From contig NW_023503293.1 of NCBI RefSeq assembly GCF_014529535.1, positions 2,636,507 through 2,700,506 on the forward strand: DNA of 64,000 nt, given 5' to 3'. This stretch comes from Bradysia coprophila (Eukaryota > Arthropoda > Insecta > Diptera > Sciaridae). Shown here in pieces: positions 12,935-23,113 of this stretch (the first letter of the stretch is position 1; each line of letters begins with the position of its first letter). The position numbers and the translations under genes are program-made. Under the pieces are notes generated by a model. That model did not search any database and was not told the origin of the DNA. It saw only the letters and a program-made list of their open reading frames with translations.

Positions 12935-14330
12935 ATTGTCTCTCTGTATTCATAAGTTGTAAAGCAAATTCACTTGTAGCACTCTGCGAAAATAAAATTT
13001 TCGCGAGTGACATACCGTTGACACTTGCGATAATTTTCATACCGCAGGGCTTCGCAAGTAAAACACCTTACGTAATTGTTTGGAGATTGTTTTTTTTTCC
13101 ACGATTAAGTATAGTTGCCTTCATATCGGACGTAATGTACTATCACAATCTTCATACCATGAATACCAAGCGAAAAATAACTCAATCCTTGTGTGTTGAT
13201 CCATAAGACCGCAATAATGAGACTTAAATCTGAAATACCATCGGTCACAGTCCGACAAAGATTGCTGCATTCAAACAGTGAAACTCAGTCTCTAGCTAAC
13301 GTTATGCTATCTTTGAATAGACAATACCCAAAAAGGCAATCAGTCAGATTTAAGATTCAACCTTTTGCTTCGGTTGAAAATTTCCGTGTTATAAGTTTTT
13401 GAATGGGTGTGTCTTGACAGCGTCAACAACAAAGAATTGGAATTCTTTCTTTTACCAAATTTTACCAACAAATCTTCATCGAAATTTGACCAGTAATCAA
13501 TGCTGTAAACCTGGATAGTTCCCGTTGACCGTCATTCCATTAGAGGCTCATACATTTCCAAAGTAAAATATAATCACTACCATCTACGGAAATCAAATTT
13601 GCATTTGAACTGACACTTGTTGCTTCCTCAATGATGCGTCACGCAACAAAATGACTCGACCGGTGATGTTTCTATTTTAAGATTGCTTACTTTAAATGAT
13701 GGTCGATTGTAGAATGTTGTAAACTGATGAATATTTTATGCTTTAGAATGTGTCAACTTTCGGTGAAAAGGTAGAAGCCTCTGAAAATGTTTTTGTTAGT
13801 CCTGGTGTTTTCATTTCACATTTTAAAAGGGACTAGGAAGCTTGAGCTTATGTAGAATTTTCTATAAGTGTACATGATCACGGTGGTCACACTTCGTCAC
13901 GAACGCGACCTTAAGATTTTTTACGAATTTTATCGAAAATATTTTTCAGGAAAATTTCTAAAATCTTTATAAAATTTTATAAAATTCAAAAAAAAAAAAC
14001 TCGAGAAATCGTTTTCTGAAAGATAGACAGTGTGATGAAACTTATCTGACAATACGTTATACAGCCAAACTTAGCCCATGATTAGTAGTGGCTACTTTTA
14101 ATGGGATTTTTTGTAAATTAATTAACTATTAAATGTTATCAACGATATGAGATCAAGCATAAAAATCATTTGTTACAAATCCAAACGTTATATTGCCTCT
14201 GTCGCACAAAAATACTGATTTTAGATTTCATTTCGATATTTAGGCCTGCACATAAACTGAACAAAAATTAAAGTTTTTACCTAAAGTTTAAGATAAACGT
14301 AAAATTAAGTGAAACATAGAAAAAAAGACA
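12935..14330. other. Upstream region of nerfin-1
   Basis: No coding sequence is recognised. The interval presumably holds 5' UTR and proximal regulatory DNA of the downstream zinc-finger gene. I cannot place a TATA box or initiator with confidence. Some poly-A stretches lie at 13987-14000. Confidence 0.35.
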
Positions 14331-17300
14331 ATGTTCCCGTACAACACTGCATTGAGATTTCCACCACAACTGAACTCAACATATTATCACCCATTTCTAA
14401 TACGCAACGGTGATCCGCTATCGCCGCTAGATCTTTCGCTACGAAATCCAGTACCAATAACTCCACCAACAACTCCTTCCCCGCCACGAAAACGGTCCAG
14501 AAGCAATGGTTTTCAGGAACATTTTCAACTACTTCCATTCAACGGACATATGTGGCGAGGCAAAGGTGTTGATGAACTCCAGCCTGACCCCGAGTTGACG
14601 GAATGGCAGCAAAAGAACGAGCATACGGAGGAAGAAGTCGATCGAAAAGATCACAAAAATGCATTTGTGAATTCGACGGATTTTACTAAAATAAATAACG
14701 GAGACGTGTTCATCGGTCGTGATAGGGATGAATCTCAAAATGTGTCCAAAAATACGAGTTTATCAGACGATCTAGAATTGAACGTCGAAAATTCAACACA
14801 TTCGGACGAAGAAGATTATTACATTGACGTGATTAGCCAAGACGATACGAAAAGTATCGATATTTGTGATGAATCGGACGAACAATGCAAACTGGATGAT
14901 AGCGTTAAGAACAGTATATCTGTGTGTTCGAGTGAATGTGACGATTCACCAGTCCATGAACCATTGTCGCGCAATAAGGTCGTTTACGAGGACTCAAAAC
15001 AGCACTATCAAGCACTCGAAGGTTTTGCAAAACTTTTCGAAAAGAATTTCGGTAAATCAACTAGTAGCCAAGTGAACGATCCAGTTAAATGTGAAAAATC
15101 GTTTGAAAGCAAAATCGAAAAACGAAAATTGAAGATCCGAAAACAACCACTTGACGACGATAACTCTAGCCCGGTGTCCGGAACGATAATTCGAAAATTA
15201 AGACACGATGAAGAGTTGGTGGTCCGTAAAGGTGATATAGATCCTGCATTTAATGTCGTGGAAATAACGGAGGAAGCGAAAATGATATTAGCTAGTATCG
15301 ATAATCAGATCGGCTCATACATATGTCAACTGTGCCGTGCAATGTATGACGATGCATTTCAATTGGCGCAGCATCGGTGTTCTAGAATCGTTCACATTGA
15401 ATACAGGTGTGCTGAATGTGACAAGGTAAAATTTAATATCAAAATTGTTTCTTATTATCAGTGTTTTATCTGCAGCGATAGTATTGATGTGCCTCCTAAA
15501 TCAAGTTTTCTTTTGTTAAAATTTCTGTTATAACTGCAAAACATAGCATCTGAAATCAAGCAGTAGACCAGATTTTTTCAAGACGGACCTGTGTATGCAA
15601 CCCAGCTATGTTGTCATTATAAAAGAGGAGAGTTGCCGGTGTACTATATTTTGGACACACGTGCTCCAGTTGTTGACAGTATTTTGGTTTCGATAATTAA
15701 AATGTGTTTACTATGCTGGTGCATGTAACAAGGCTATTACATGTATAGGCAATAACCTTTACATCACTCGCATAGTAAAACGTCGTACTACACACGGAAA
15801 ATAAAGTGATATCTCGTGTCACAATGAGTAAAAGTACCTCGGGCTGCCACCCTCGGATACTTTTTCTCATCTGGATACGAGATATCACTTTACTTCTCTT
15901 GCATAGTAATGATATAGTGATTGTTTATTGACAAATGGAAATGAAATGACCTAACCTGTCTACATTTTAAAGAAAACTAAAAATTGAAAATGTTTGACAC
16001 ATTAGAGGCTCTCATTTTTATACCTGTGGCTGTTCAAAAAATGTTGTTTATTTTGTGGCAGATCATATTAAAAAGGCCTGTTCTAGTGCTTGGTTCAGTG
16101 CTATGTGCAATATCATTTAAATATTAATTTAAGGTATGATTAGTTAATCCATCGCATACACTTAAAATATCTTCGATCCACAGAATAATGTTTTAAATAA
16201 CCGTCTAGTGCTTCTTTGACCAGATTATCTTAGATAATAATAATAAATTATTGGTGTAGTCCTGTCAACACAAACAGCGAAATAATATGAGAAAATTTAT
16301 TATCGCGAATTCAGTTTCGATAGTGAGCGTTTCACATAAATGTATAGTTCTTCAAATATATGTTTCTTAACTCACTAGTAGGATTGTAAGAAGTATGGCA
16401 GTTCGACTCATCGTTCACTTAATAAAAACCTACGAATTCGTATAGGACGTTCTTAGGGTTGGGGATGTGTTGGTTTCAGGATTAAAGAGTTTTCAGACAT
16501 CTATTGATAAACTTGTTTTATGATTGACAGAATAGTAGGTGTCCGACTACTTGGCCAGAGACCAGTACACTAACTCTATGGGGATATGGTAATATCTGAA
16601 ACTTTAACAAAGGGTATATCCCCGATATATCGAGACACGAAGTCAATCGGCCATATGGTTCGGGAGGTATTGTCGGAAAACAGAAAAGCCTCTGAAGAAT
16701 ACGACGAAAAATCCTAATTTCATAGAAAATTTCATATCAAAAAAAGTTTCTATAATGTGCCCTTTAGTGATGTTGCTCTCGATCTGTATGGAAGGTATGG
16801 AAGGATAACCTAACATGACCCTAGTATAAAATTAATCGAAAATTTGATCATTTATTTTTCATCAATCGATCTATTAAGTCATAAGAAAATTACTGCGTTC
16901 ATCTATTGAAACAATTTTGCTACCTTCACACCGACACGGGTCTCCTGATTATCGAAAACTGTAGAGGGACTCCAGGGGAACTTAAATCAGCAGTCTGTAA
17001 AATCACTCCAGTGCTACCCTATGTAAAAGGCAAAATGTCGTTAAATTTCCACCACTCTGAAATGTTCGTTTTCAGTTGAATTTTGCCAAAGAACCCTTTG
17101 AGGCAATAGAGAAAGGACCAGTCTAATGCCTGAAACTACGATTTTTTCTTGAAACTACAGTTTTCAGTCTTAAAAATTGTAACGCAACATACCGTTATTG
17201 GCGGAATCTGCCCATAAACAACATTTCCGCTGATTGACCAGGGTCGTTGTTGTTGTTGGCACATAATTTACTTTGAACAATGTTTGTTAACCAAAAGAAT

Positions 17301-20300
17301 TGCTATGTTTCTTGATCGTGGTACTTTGAATAATATGTGTAGTGTATGCGGTTTACTTGCAAAACTTAAAAAAAAAACTATTTTTACATGCTACATGCGT
17401 CGAAAACAGTACTTTTCATGTATGAAGAACGTCTTTCGACGCCCTTAGCATGTAAAATCCATTACATAACTCGGGATAAAAGTGAAAAGTCTCGTTTTCG
17501 TGTGTTTATTGACCTCGGCTTCGCCGATCAACAAAATTCACACGAAAACTCTACTTTTCATCTTTTTATCCCTAGTCATGTAAAATACTATTACGTGCTT
17601 TTGTTTTCCCTATAGTCGAATATGGCTTATTTCACACCTAGGGAAAACAAGAGAATTGGTTTAGGTTTCAAAAACATGTAAAACTAGTAATAAAAACATA
17701 GCTAACGCCGACCCGTACGAAACACCTATTTGTATCAAAAGCCTTTAATGTGAAACTCTTCATTTCTTTTACTTCATTATCTACTGAATGTGAAAGTGAA
17801 ATTTCATAAATTCCTATTTAAACAGCTACCTACGTTATATCTACCTATAAATAACCATTTCACAGATGAATATGCTATTATATAGCTGTATATGACTGCA
17901 TATAGCTGTATATAGTTATATATAGATGTTCATATATGGAATGCCTGAACACATAACAAATTACTTCTATTTTAACAGAAACTCTCTAAGTAGCATTTTT
18001 CCCAAGATCATATATGGCCGCAGGCAGCCATTTTGTTAGTAATAACTTTCAAACAAAAAAAATTGATGAAATTCGATCAAAATTTACTCGAGATATTGAG
18101 AAATATCACCCTCTTACTCAGGGAGTCCAATTCGACGTGTTACAAACCTATAAGACCCTAGTACTTCGTACGGATCTAAAGATGAAAAGTAGAGTTTTCG
18201 TGTGAATTTTGTTGATCCGAGGCGAAGACGAGTTATGTAATGGATTTCGTGAGGGCTTCGAAAGAAATGCTTGAAACATGAAAAGTACGGTTTTCGACGC
18301 GTGTAGTAAAATTGGTAAAATACGAGTCAAGTATAACATTACTATTCGTAGGCAAGGCTAGACACCTCAAAAGGATGAAAATAAATTGTAATTTTTCTAA
18401 AAAAAAATAGTTGCCGTAAAAGGTGGACTGTAGCCTACGCGAAACAGTTTAATTATACGTCAGGGTCCAGAATCAAAAGTTACATAGATGTCCCTTCTCT
18501 CAAACCTTCTCATTTAGATTCAGTATCGAATCCACTGACTTCACTCGCTGATTTATTTGTTAAGCGTATGTTAATCAGAAACCTCCGCCTGTTGGTCAAG
18601 GTTAGTAAATTGTTTCGACAGTCAATATGTTTCCCTCCGGAAGTCAACGTTGTTGAGCAAAGCGAATTTAGAAGAATTCGAGTTTACATTTTTCAGTTGA
18701 CGATTATACAATTAGTCGAATCTTTTCATCTAGGATTTTCGCATCGCTAGTATGAAAAATGTTTTGCTTTTATTAGTTTAAAGACAAATTTTGCTTAACA
18801 GCATCACATCGGCCAGAGCTAATCGCGTATTTTTTAATAGATATTTTAATACCTCACGTGATTCACGATAATGGTGATTTTTACTGTTTCTTTTTTGCAA
18901 TTTTTTTTTTAATAAAAGAGATGAAGAAACATAAATACGGTGAAATGAGAGTTGTAATAGTATTACAGTGTAATATGTACATTCTTCACTTCTTTATTTA
19001 ACAAAAAAAAATCCAAACAGAACATAAAAAACGGCATAGCTCCAGTATGCTAATTAACAATTCAAAGGAGCTATTTTAGGTTTAAAACAAATCGTACAAA
19101 ACAAAGTATGAATCAAAAGAACAAATCGTGATCCAGTGCTAAGTCAATCGTTCGCTCATAGATCGGTTACCTTGGTCTAATGATTTATCGCGCGTCATGG
19201 TCTATTAAATTTCAAGCTAGAGTTAAGAGTCACTCCGCGCTAGCAAGTACACTTTCAGTCCACGAGTGAAGTTTTCAATATGTAATTGTTGTGTTTTTCA
19301 ATATTCTTATGTATACGAAATTACTATTTGTTGCACAAGTTCAGCTTAGGCCATTTGATAATTAAAGGAGGTTTTTTGTTATTTGTGATAAATTAGACTA
19401 ACCAATTGTTAGTAACCAAGATCCATTAATGCATGCATTCATACATTGTCATGTCTGTGATGATAACCGTATAATTAGTAAATATGAAAATTGTTGTCCA
19501 CTTTACGGGAGAGTCAGTCGAGAATCATTTCTCCACCCCCCAGCTTTCCTAAAAAAGACATACCGTTACCCTTTTATCAAGTTACCTTTTAGAAACGACG
19601 AATCATCTGCTATCAATAAAAAAAAGTAAGCGATGCTCTTCTTAGTCTAGTCTCTTGTTAATAACAAGTTGCTATACAGCATATTTATATATTTAAACGA
19701 ATGAAGTAAAAGACTTAGGTTTCCAAACTTATTACACTCTAAACAGAAAATGAATGGAGATTCATTGAATACACGACACGTTGACTGTCTGTAAAAAATA
19801 AAAAGACCCTACCCGAATAATGTTTGGAACGTACACTGCAATTTTAGATAATTGATTCAAATTTCTCTTAGGTGTTTAACTGTCCTGCTAACTTGGCCTC
19901 GCACCGAAGATGGCATAAACCGAAAGTGGTAAACAGTCCCCGAAAATCAGCCCCGTCAACAGCTAGCGAAATTTCGAAAGAAGTGGAGTCAATCACTACT
20001 GAAAAGCAACCTTCTGATGTGCCGAACAATGGCTTTCCTTGCAAAGAATGCGGTAAAACATTTCGCAGGTAACGAAAATTAATAAAAATTCGCATCACTT
20101 CAATTTATATGAATGGAGTTACAGACTGGCTTACTTGAAAAAGCATTCGATTTCCCATCAAGTCGTTTCGAGTAAAGAAGCTGTTGTAGACACAATGCGA
20201 ACTCAACAATTACCTTTTCGAAGCTACCAGTCTGGACGTTATTCTAACATTTTCCCGGAATTCGATAAGCGTTTAAACTCATTTCAACAATTCTATTTTC

Positions 20301-20371
20301 AACAAACTGAGCGCATGTCTGCATTTCAATATGTTAGAGACCATGCCATCGAAGGATATATGAAGAGGTAG
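14331..20371 (+). CDS. nerfin-1: Nerfin-1 / INSM-type zinc-finger transcription factor
   Basis: The model has three exons: 14331-15425 (phase 0 end, AAG|GTAAAA), 19872-20068 (AG|GTAACG) and 20125-20371, giving 512 aa. An atypical finger (C332, C335, H348 onward) is followed by two classical C2H2 fingers: C360/C363/H376/H380, with the [14 protein letters not shown] signature of the nerfin/INSM family, and C422/C425/H438/H442. Intron 1 splits finger 2 after CDK; intron 2 splits finger 3 inside an Arg codon. The N-terminus has PLDLS (residues 32-36), a PxDLS CtBP-binding-type motif, then a basic PPRKRSRS stretch (probable nuclear signal) and a long acidic region. Family members are nuclear repressors acting in neuronal differentiation and axon guidance. 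Length is close to the fly protein as I recall it. There is no SNAG-type start as in vertebrate INSM1. The stop at 20369-20371 overlaps a possible donor (AG|GTAGAG), so the C-terminus may be longer in another splice form. Confidence 0.93.
15705..15910. repeat. Two adjacent foldbacks inside nerfin-1 intron 1
   Basis: The first palindrome (15705-15781) has ends GTTTACTATGC and GCATAGTAAAAC. The second (15803-15893) has ends AAAGTGATATCTCGTGTC and ACGAGATATCACTTTAC, with nested hairpins at its centre. A third GCATAGTAA at 15900 repeats the outer end, so one composite element with a nested foldback is likely. Confidence 0.7.
17383..18306. mobile_element. Composite element: B repeats flanking family A, inverted
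   Basis: A family B copy in + orientation (17383-17591) is followed by a deleted family A copy (17693-18180), and directly by a B fragment in - orientation (18181-18306, GATGAAAAGTAGAGTTTTCG to GTACGGTTTTCGACGCG). The outer B pieces are inverted relative to each other, as terminal inverted repeats would be. No transposase is present. The element sits in nerfin-1 intron 1. Confidence 0.65.
18385..18750 (+). pseudogene. Unrecognised 121-codon open segment in nerfin-1 intron 1
   Basis: A single frame stays open from 18385 to a stop at 18748-18750. The first ATG is only at 18568. The stretch before it (for example [14 protein letters not shown]) looks like translated sequence but has no start, and an AAG|GTTAGT donor-like site occurs at about 18600. 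I do not recognise a domain. A transposon open-frame relic or a nested exon are both possible. Confidence 0.3.
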
Positions 20372-20428
20372 AGACAAAAATTAGAAAACTTTAGTTGGTC
20401 CTAATGGCTTTCCTTTATCGACCTGTAG

Positions 20429-20770
20429 AAATACTCAGCTATCGCAACTTCCACAACTACCACTTTGTGCAGCAAAATGACAACCAATATTTCGGCCTGT
20501 TCCACGAATGGCTGCTGCTCAATGGCCTCAGATACCAGACTTCAACAGTACATTTGTCAGCAATCAGCCGAAACCACATGCTTTACGTACCAATGCCAGC
20601 AACACAAACATTTGAGTGAATTTATTTTGATGGAAATGTTCCTTCTTATCCGGAAGATCGGCCTGTTTTTAAAACACAGCATTTACAAAATGAAACCAAA
20701 TATGCAATATTGGTCAGTCCACGTATTGAAAGAAAATCATTGCGATATATAGTTATGGCGAATATACACG
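20429..20770 (+). other. Coding-like but interrupted sequence after nerfin-1 stop
   Basis: A pyrimidine-preceded CCTGTAG acceptor at 20428 could join the AG|GTAGAG donor at 20367 in frame. The resulting frame runs 16 codons to TGA (20478-20480, followed by C), then stays open 44 more codons with proline/asparagine-rich, coding-like composition up to TGA at 20613. From 20620 a different frame, also coding-like, runs to the stop near 20775. It could be an alternative C-terminus with readthrough, a decayed tail, or 3' UTR. Confidence 0.35.
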
Positions 20771-20801
20771 TTTAAGAAAACTATGAAGAATGTATTTTAA
20801 C

Positions 20802-20807
20802 AATAAA
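20802..20807 (+). terminator. Candidate poly(A) signal for nerfin-1
   Basis: An AATAAA hexamer lies about 430 bp after the nerfin-1 stop and on the same strand. It is the first such site after the interrupted tail. The assignment rests on position only. Confidence 0.4.
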
Positions 20808-21349
20808 AGTCACAGTTTATGTGCACCACAAATCCAATACTGAGCTGCAGAATTTTTATTTCAAAAGGAGCCGTTACGCACGAAGAAAGCGTGTTCTTTG
20901 TACTGGGAAATAGAGTTACTTATAAACTTACTGCGATCCTTAGACGTTTGAAAATGGTATGGACTTACCTGAGCTCGATTATAAGTTATTTACTCAAATA
21001 CGTGAGTGAAAGTTTTCGAGTAAAAAACCTTTCTTGACAATGCGAATGTCACCACAAGAAGAACCTTTTACCCTATTGGTACATTGGTAGGTACTATCGG
21101 ATAACTAGGAAAAAAAAAGTTAAAAAGTCCAGTTTTTGTGTTAATTTTGTTGAGCCAAGACGAAGTCGCTGCGCCGAAAACTCTAAGAAAATTGAGTGCG
21201 ACCTGCGAAATAAAAATCTTACTCGCGAAACAGACCACAGTCCGCGATTGTATTTTCCCCATATAGTTCTTTCTTAACATAATTCACACAAATCTGAGGA
21301 ATATTTTACAACAAAATTTCCTCATTTTTGATTGAAGGTCATTTTTGTA

Positions 21350-22569
21350 TTATATAGTGTCCTGTCTTTCACAGCCACTTCTAGCGTAGAGCCTCTGATT
21401 ACACCGAACTTCGACGAAATCGAAAGTTGGACTGTCAGCATTTTGGAACCATTTAAAACGCCAAATGCATCTAAAATTAATTGGAAAATAACTTTTTTTT
21501 AAATGGTTACCACCCTCAACTCACCCTTTAATGAGGTACGGCGGAAGTCGTGAACACTCCTCTTCACTTTGTACCCGTCCAAAATCAACATGATCTACAA
21601 TCGGAAGTTTTTATTTAGAAAATCGAGAACGCCAACAACACAAAAAATGACAAGACCCTTCCACCACCTGTTTTAATGGTGTCCCCATTGTGTTGAGCAT
21701 CCATTCGCACTGCTGTCTCCTGTTCCTGGTATCAAAAGATCAAAATAATTTCACTGCAAATAAGCGAAAGCTATTTTGAATTGTTGATATAATTGGAAGG
21801 CTTGGGTGTCATCACTTCTGTCACAGTATCACCAGTATTTATCACTTGTTTTATCATTTCCTTTCCAACTACCGGACCGGAAGTAAACTTCAATTTGAAG
21901 CACATGCAACACAAGTCAGCATCATATTTTCTAGGTAAGCGGACTGTGGCGAATCCATTGGAGACGTAATCATTCTCTTCCCACGGTTGGTAGAATCCGC
22001 ATGTAAAAGCATCTACGAAGAAACGATGCTAAATTACAGAATAACGGCACACAAAGAGAGAGAATAACGATCCCACCGCCACCACTACATCCATCTTCAA
22101 CATTGGAATTATTGTGAATTTGTATATCATCGGGCGAACATGAAACGACTGGATTTCTTACAGACGCCTCATTCGACGCGCAAGATGGCTACAAATTTGA
22201 TCTCTAAATTCAATATATCAATGAGAAATCAGTTATTTTACCTTGCAGCAATCCCATTTTTTCGATACAGCGTAGGTTCTGAACACTACATTCGTTTTCA
22301 TGTAGCAGACGCCAAGGCCTTTCTTAAGGATGTAAGGAAATGCGGGAGAAATGAAAGTGTCGACCCAACTATAATGAGTGCAGCCTGGTGTCGCAGTACA
22401 CCTACTCCTACATTCGTCGCCACTGGAATGTACTATTTTTAGATCGTTTCCCTTGAAGTCGCAATCCTTTGCTCAGTTGTCTATTATGCCAGTCGATGGC
22501 CTGTGTGAATGTTATTACAACCAAGGCAATTGTCAGGATGGAGTACATTTTCAGTTCGGAAAATTTCAT
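21350..22569 (-). pseudogene. Signal peptide-PAN/apple-GH45 cellulase, frame-broken
   Basis: Exons on the minus strand are 22569-22242, 22188-22077, 22012-21833, 21753-21668, 21594-21525 and 21470-21350, with introns of 53, 64, 79, 73 and 54 nt that all begin GT and end AG. A hydrophobic leader (start 22569 or 22548) precedes a PAN/apple segment (CDFKGNDL, CTATPGCTHYSW, GVCYMK). The GH45 core follows: WDCCK|PSC with the catalytic Asp, CSGGDAFTC..YQPW, GFATV, a Cys-rich strand with FTSGPVVGK, then FDLLIPG with the second catalytic Asp, ANGCSTQW, EEECSRLPPYL and WRFKWFQNADSP. The final exon ends at TAA. The frame breaks in three places, each consistent with one extra base in a homopolymer: AAA at 22468-22470, AAA at 21749-21751, GGGG at 21683-21686. 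The GGDLG-type loop of GH45 enzymes is reduced. GH45 enzymes cleave beta-1,4-glucan; a secreted digestive role is inferred. The breaks could be true inactivation or assembly error. Confidence 0.85.
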
Positions 22570-22668
22570 GTAAAAAATAAAAGAGTTGTCTTGTGGTAGT
22601 GACACAGTTGAATGATATTTTACTTATAGTTTCAGTTTGGCATTGCTTACTGGCGTACAATTGTTTTT

Positions 22669-23113
22669 ATGAATTCCTGTTTCGTTGTGTGTTGTTTTTC
22701 TCGAAGAGTTAAACTTGCTTCCGGTCATAGAGATAAAGTACCAGTTCCATTCAGGGCCATTAAAGCTATTCAACAAAATTATTTATTCACTCCTATTGCT
22801 TTCGAATCGCTAGGTTGCATGGGCCCAGAAACGAAAAAATTTGTCTACAAATTGGGGTCATTAATGAAAACAGCTTCAGGAGAACCGCGCTCCACCGATT
22901 ACTTATTACAGAAAATTTCAATCGCTATTCAAAGAGGAAATGCGGCATGCATTCTAGGAACATTAGGGAGAAGTAGAGTAGATGATTTTTATTTATTGTA
23001 ATATTTATTTGTTGATGAAAAGATCGTTTTTTTACTGACTGCGCCTTTGTGAGCAGTCTTTTTTTTCGCTTGTTTAAATAAATAAAAGGAATTTTACGTC
23101 GCAAAAAAAAAAA
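22669..23113 (+). mobile_element. Retrotransposon 3' end with poly-A tail
   Basis: The open frame 22669-23001 (best from about residue 12) carries the segment FTPIAFESLGCMGPETKKF and later YLLQKISIAIQRGNAA. This resembles the C-terminal tail of retrotransposon polyproteins that I recognise by pattern only. A 3' region follows with AATAAA at 23081-23086 and an A11 run at 23103-23113, as expected for a poly-A-ended copy that is 5'-truncated. Upstream frames are absent. It lies head-to-head with the GH45 relic and begins about 100 bp from that gene's start. Confidence 0.6.

Noticed and set aside
12844..13206. 120-codon open frame on the plus strand
   Set aside because: Its first third lies wholly in the family B repeat and the rest has no domain; the same frame pattern appears in other B copies.
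14305..14738. Minus-strand open frames opposite the nerfin-1 first exon
   Set aside because: They are shadows of the real coding exon on the plus strand.
22408..22605. A separate 65-aa minus-strand gene
   Set aside because: It is only the leader of the GH45 relic read past its first frame break.
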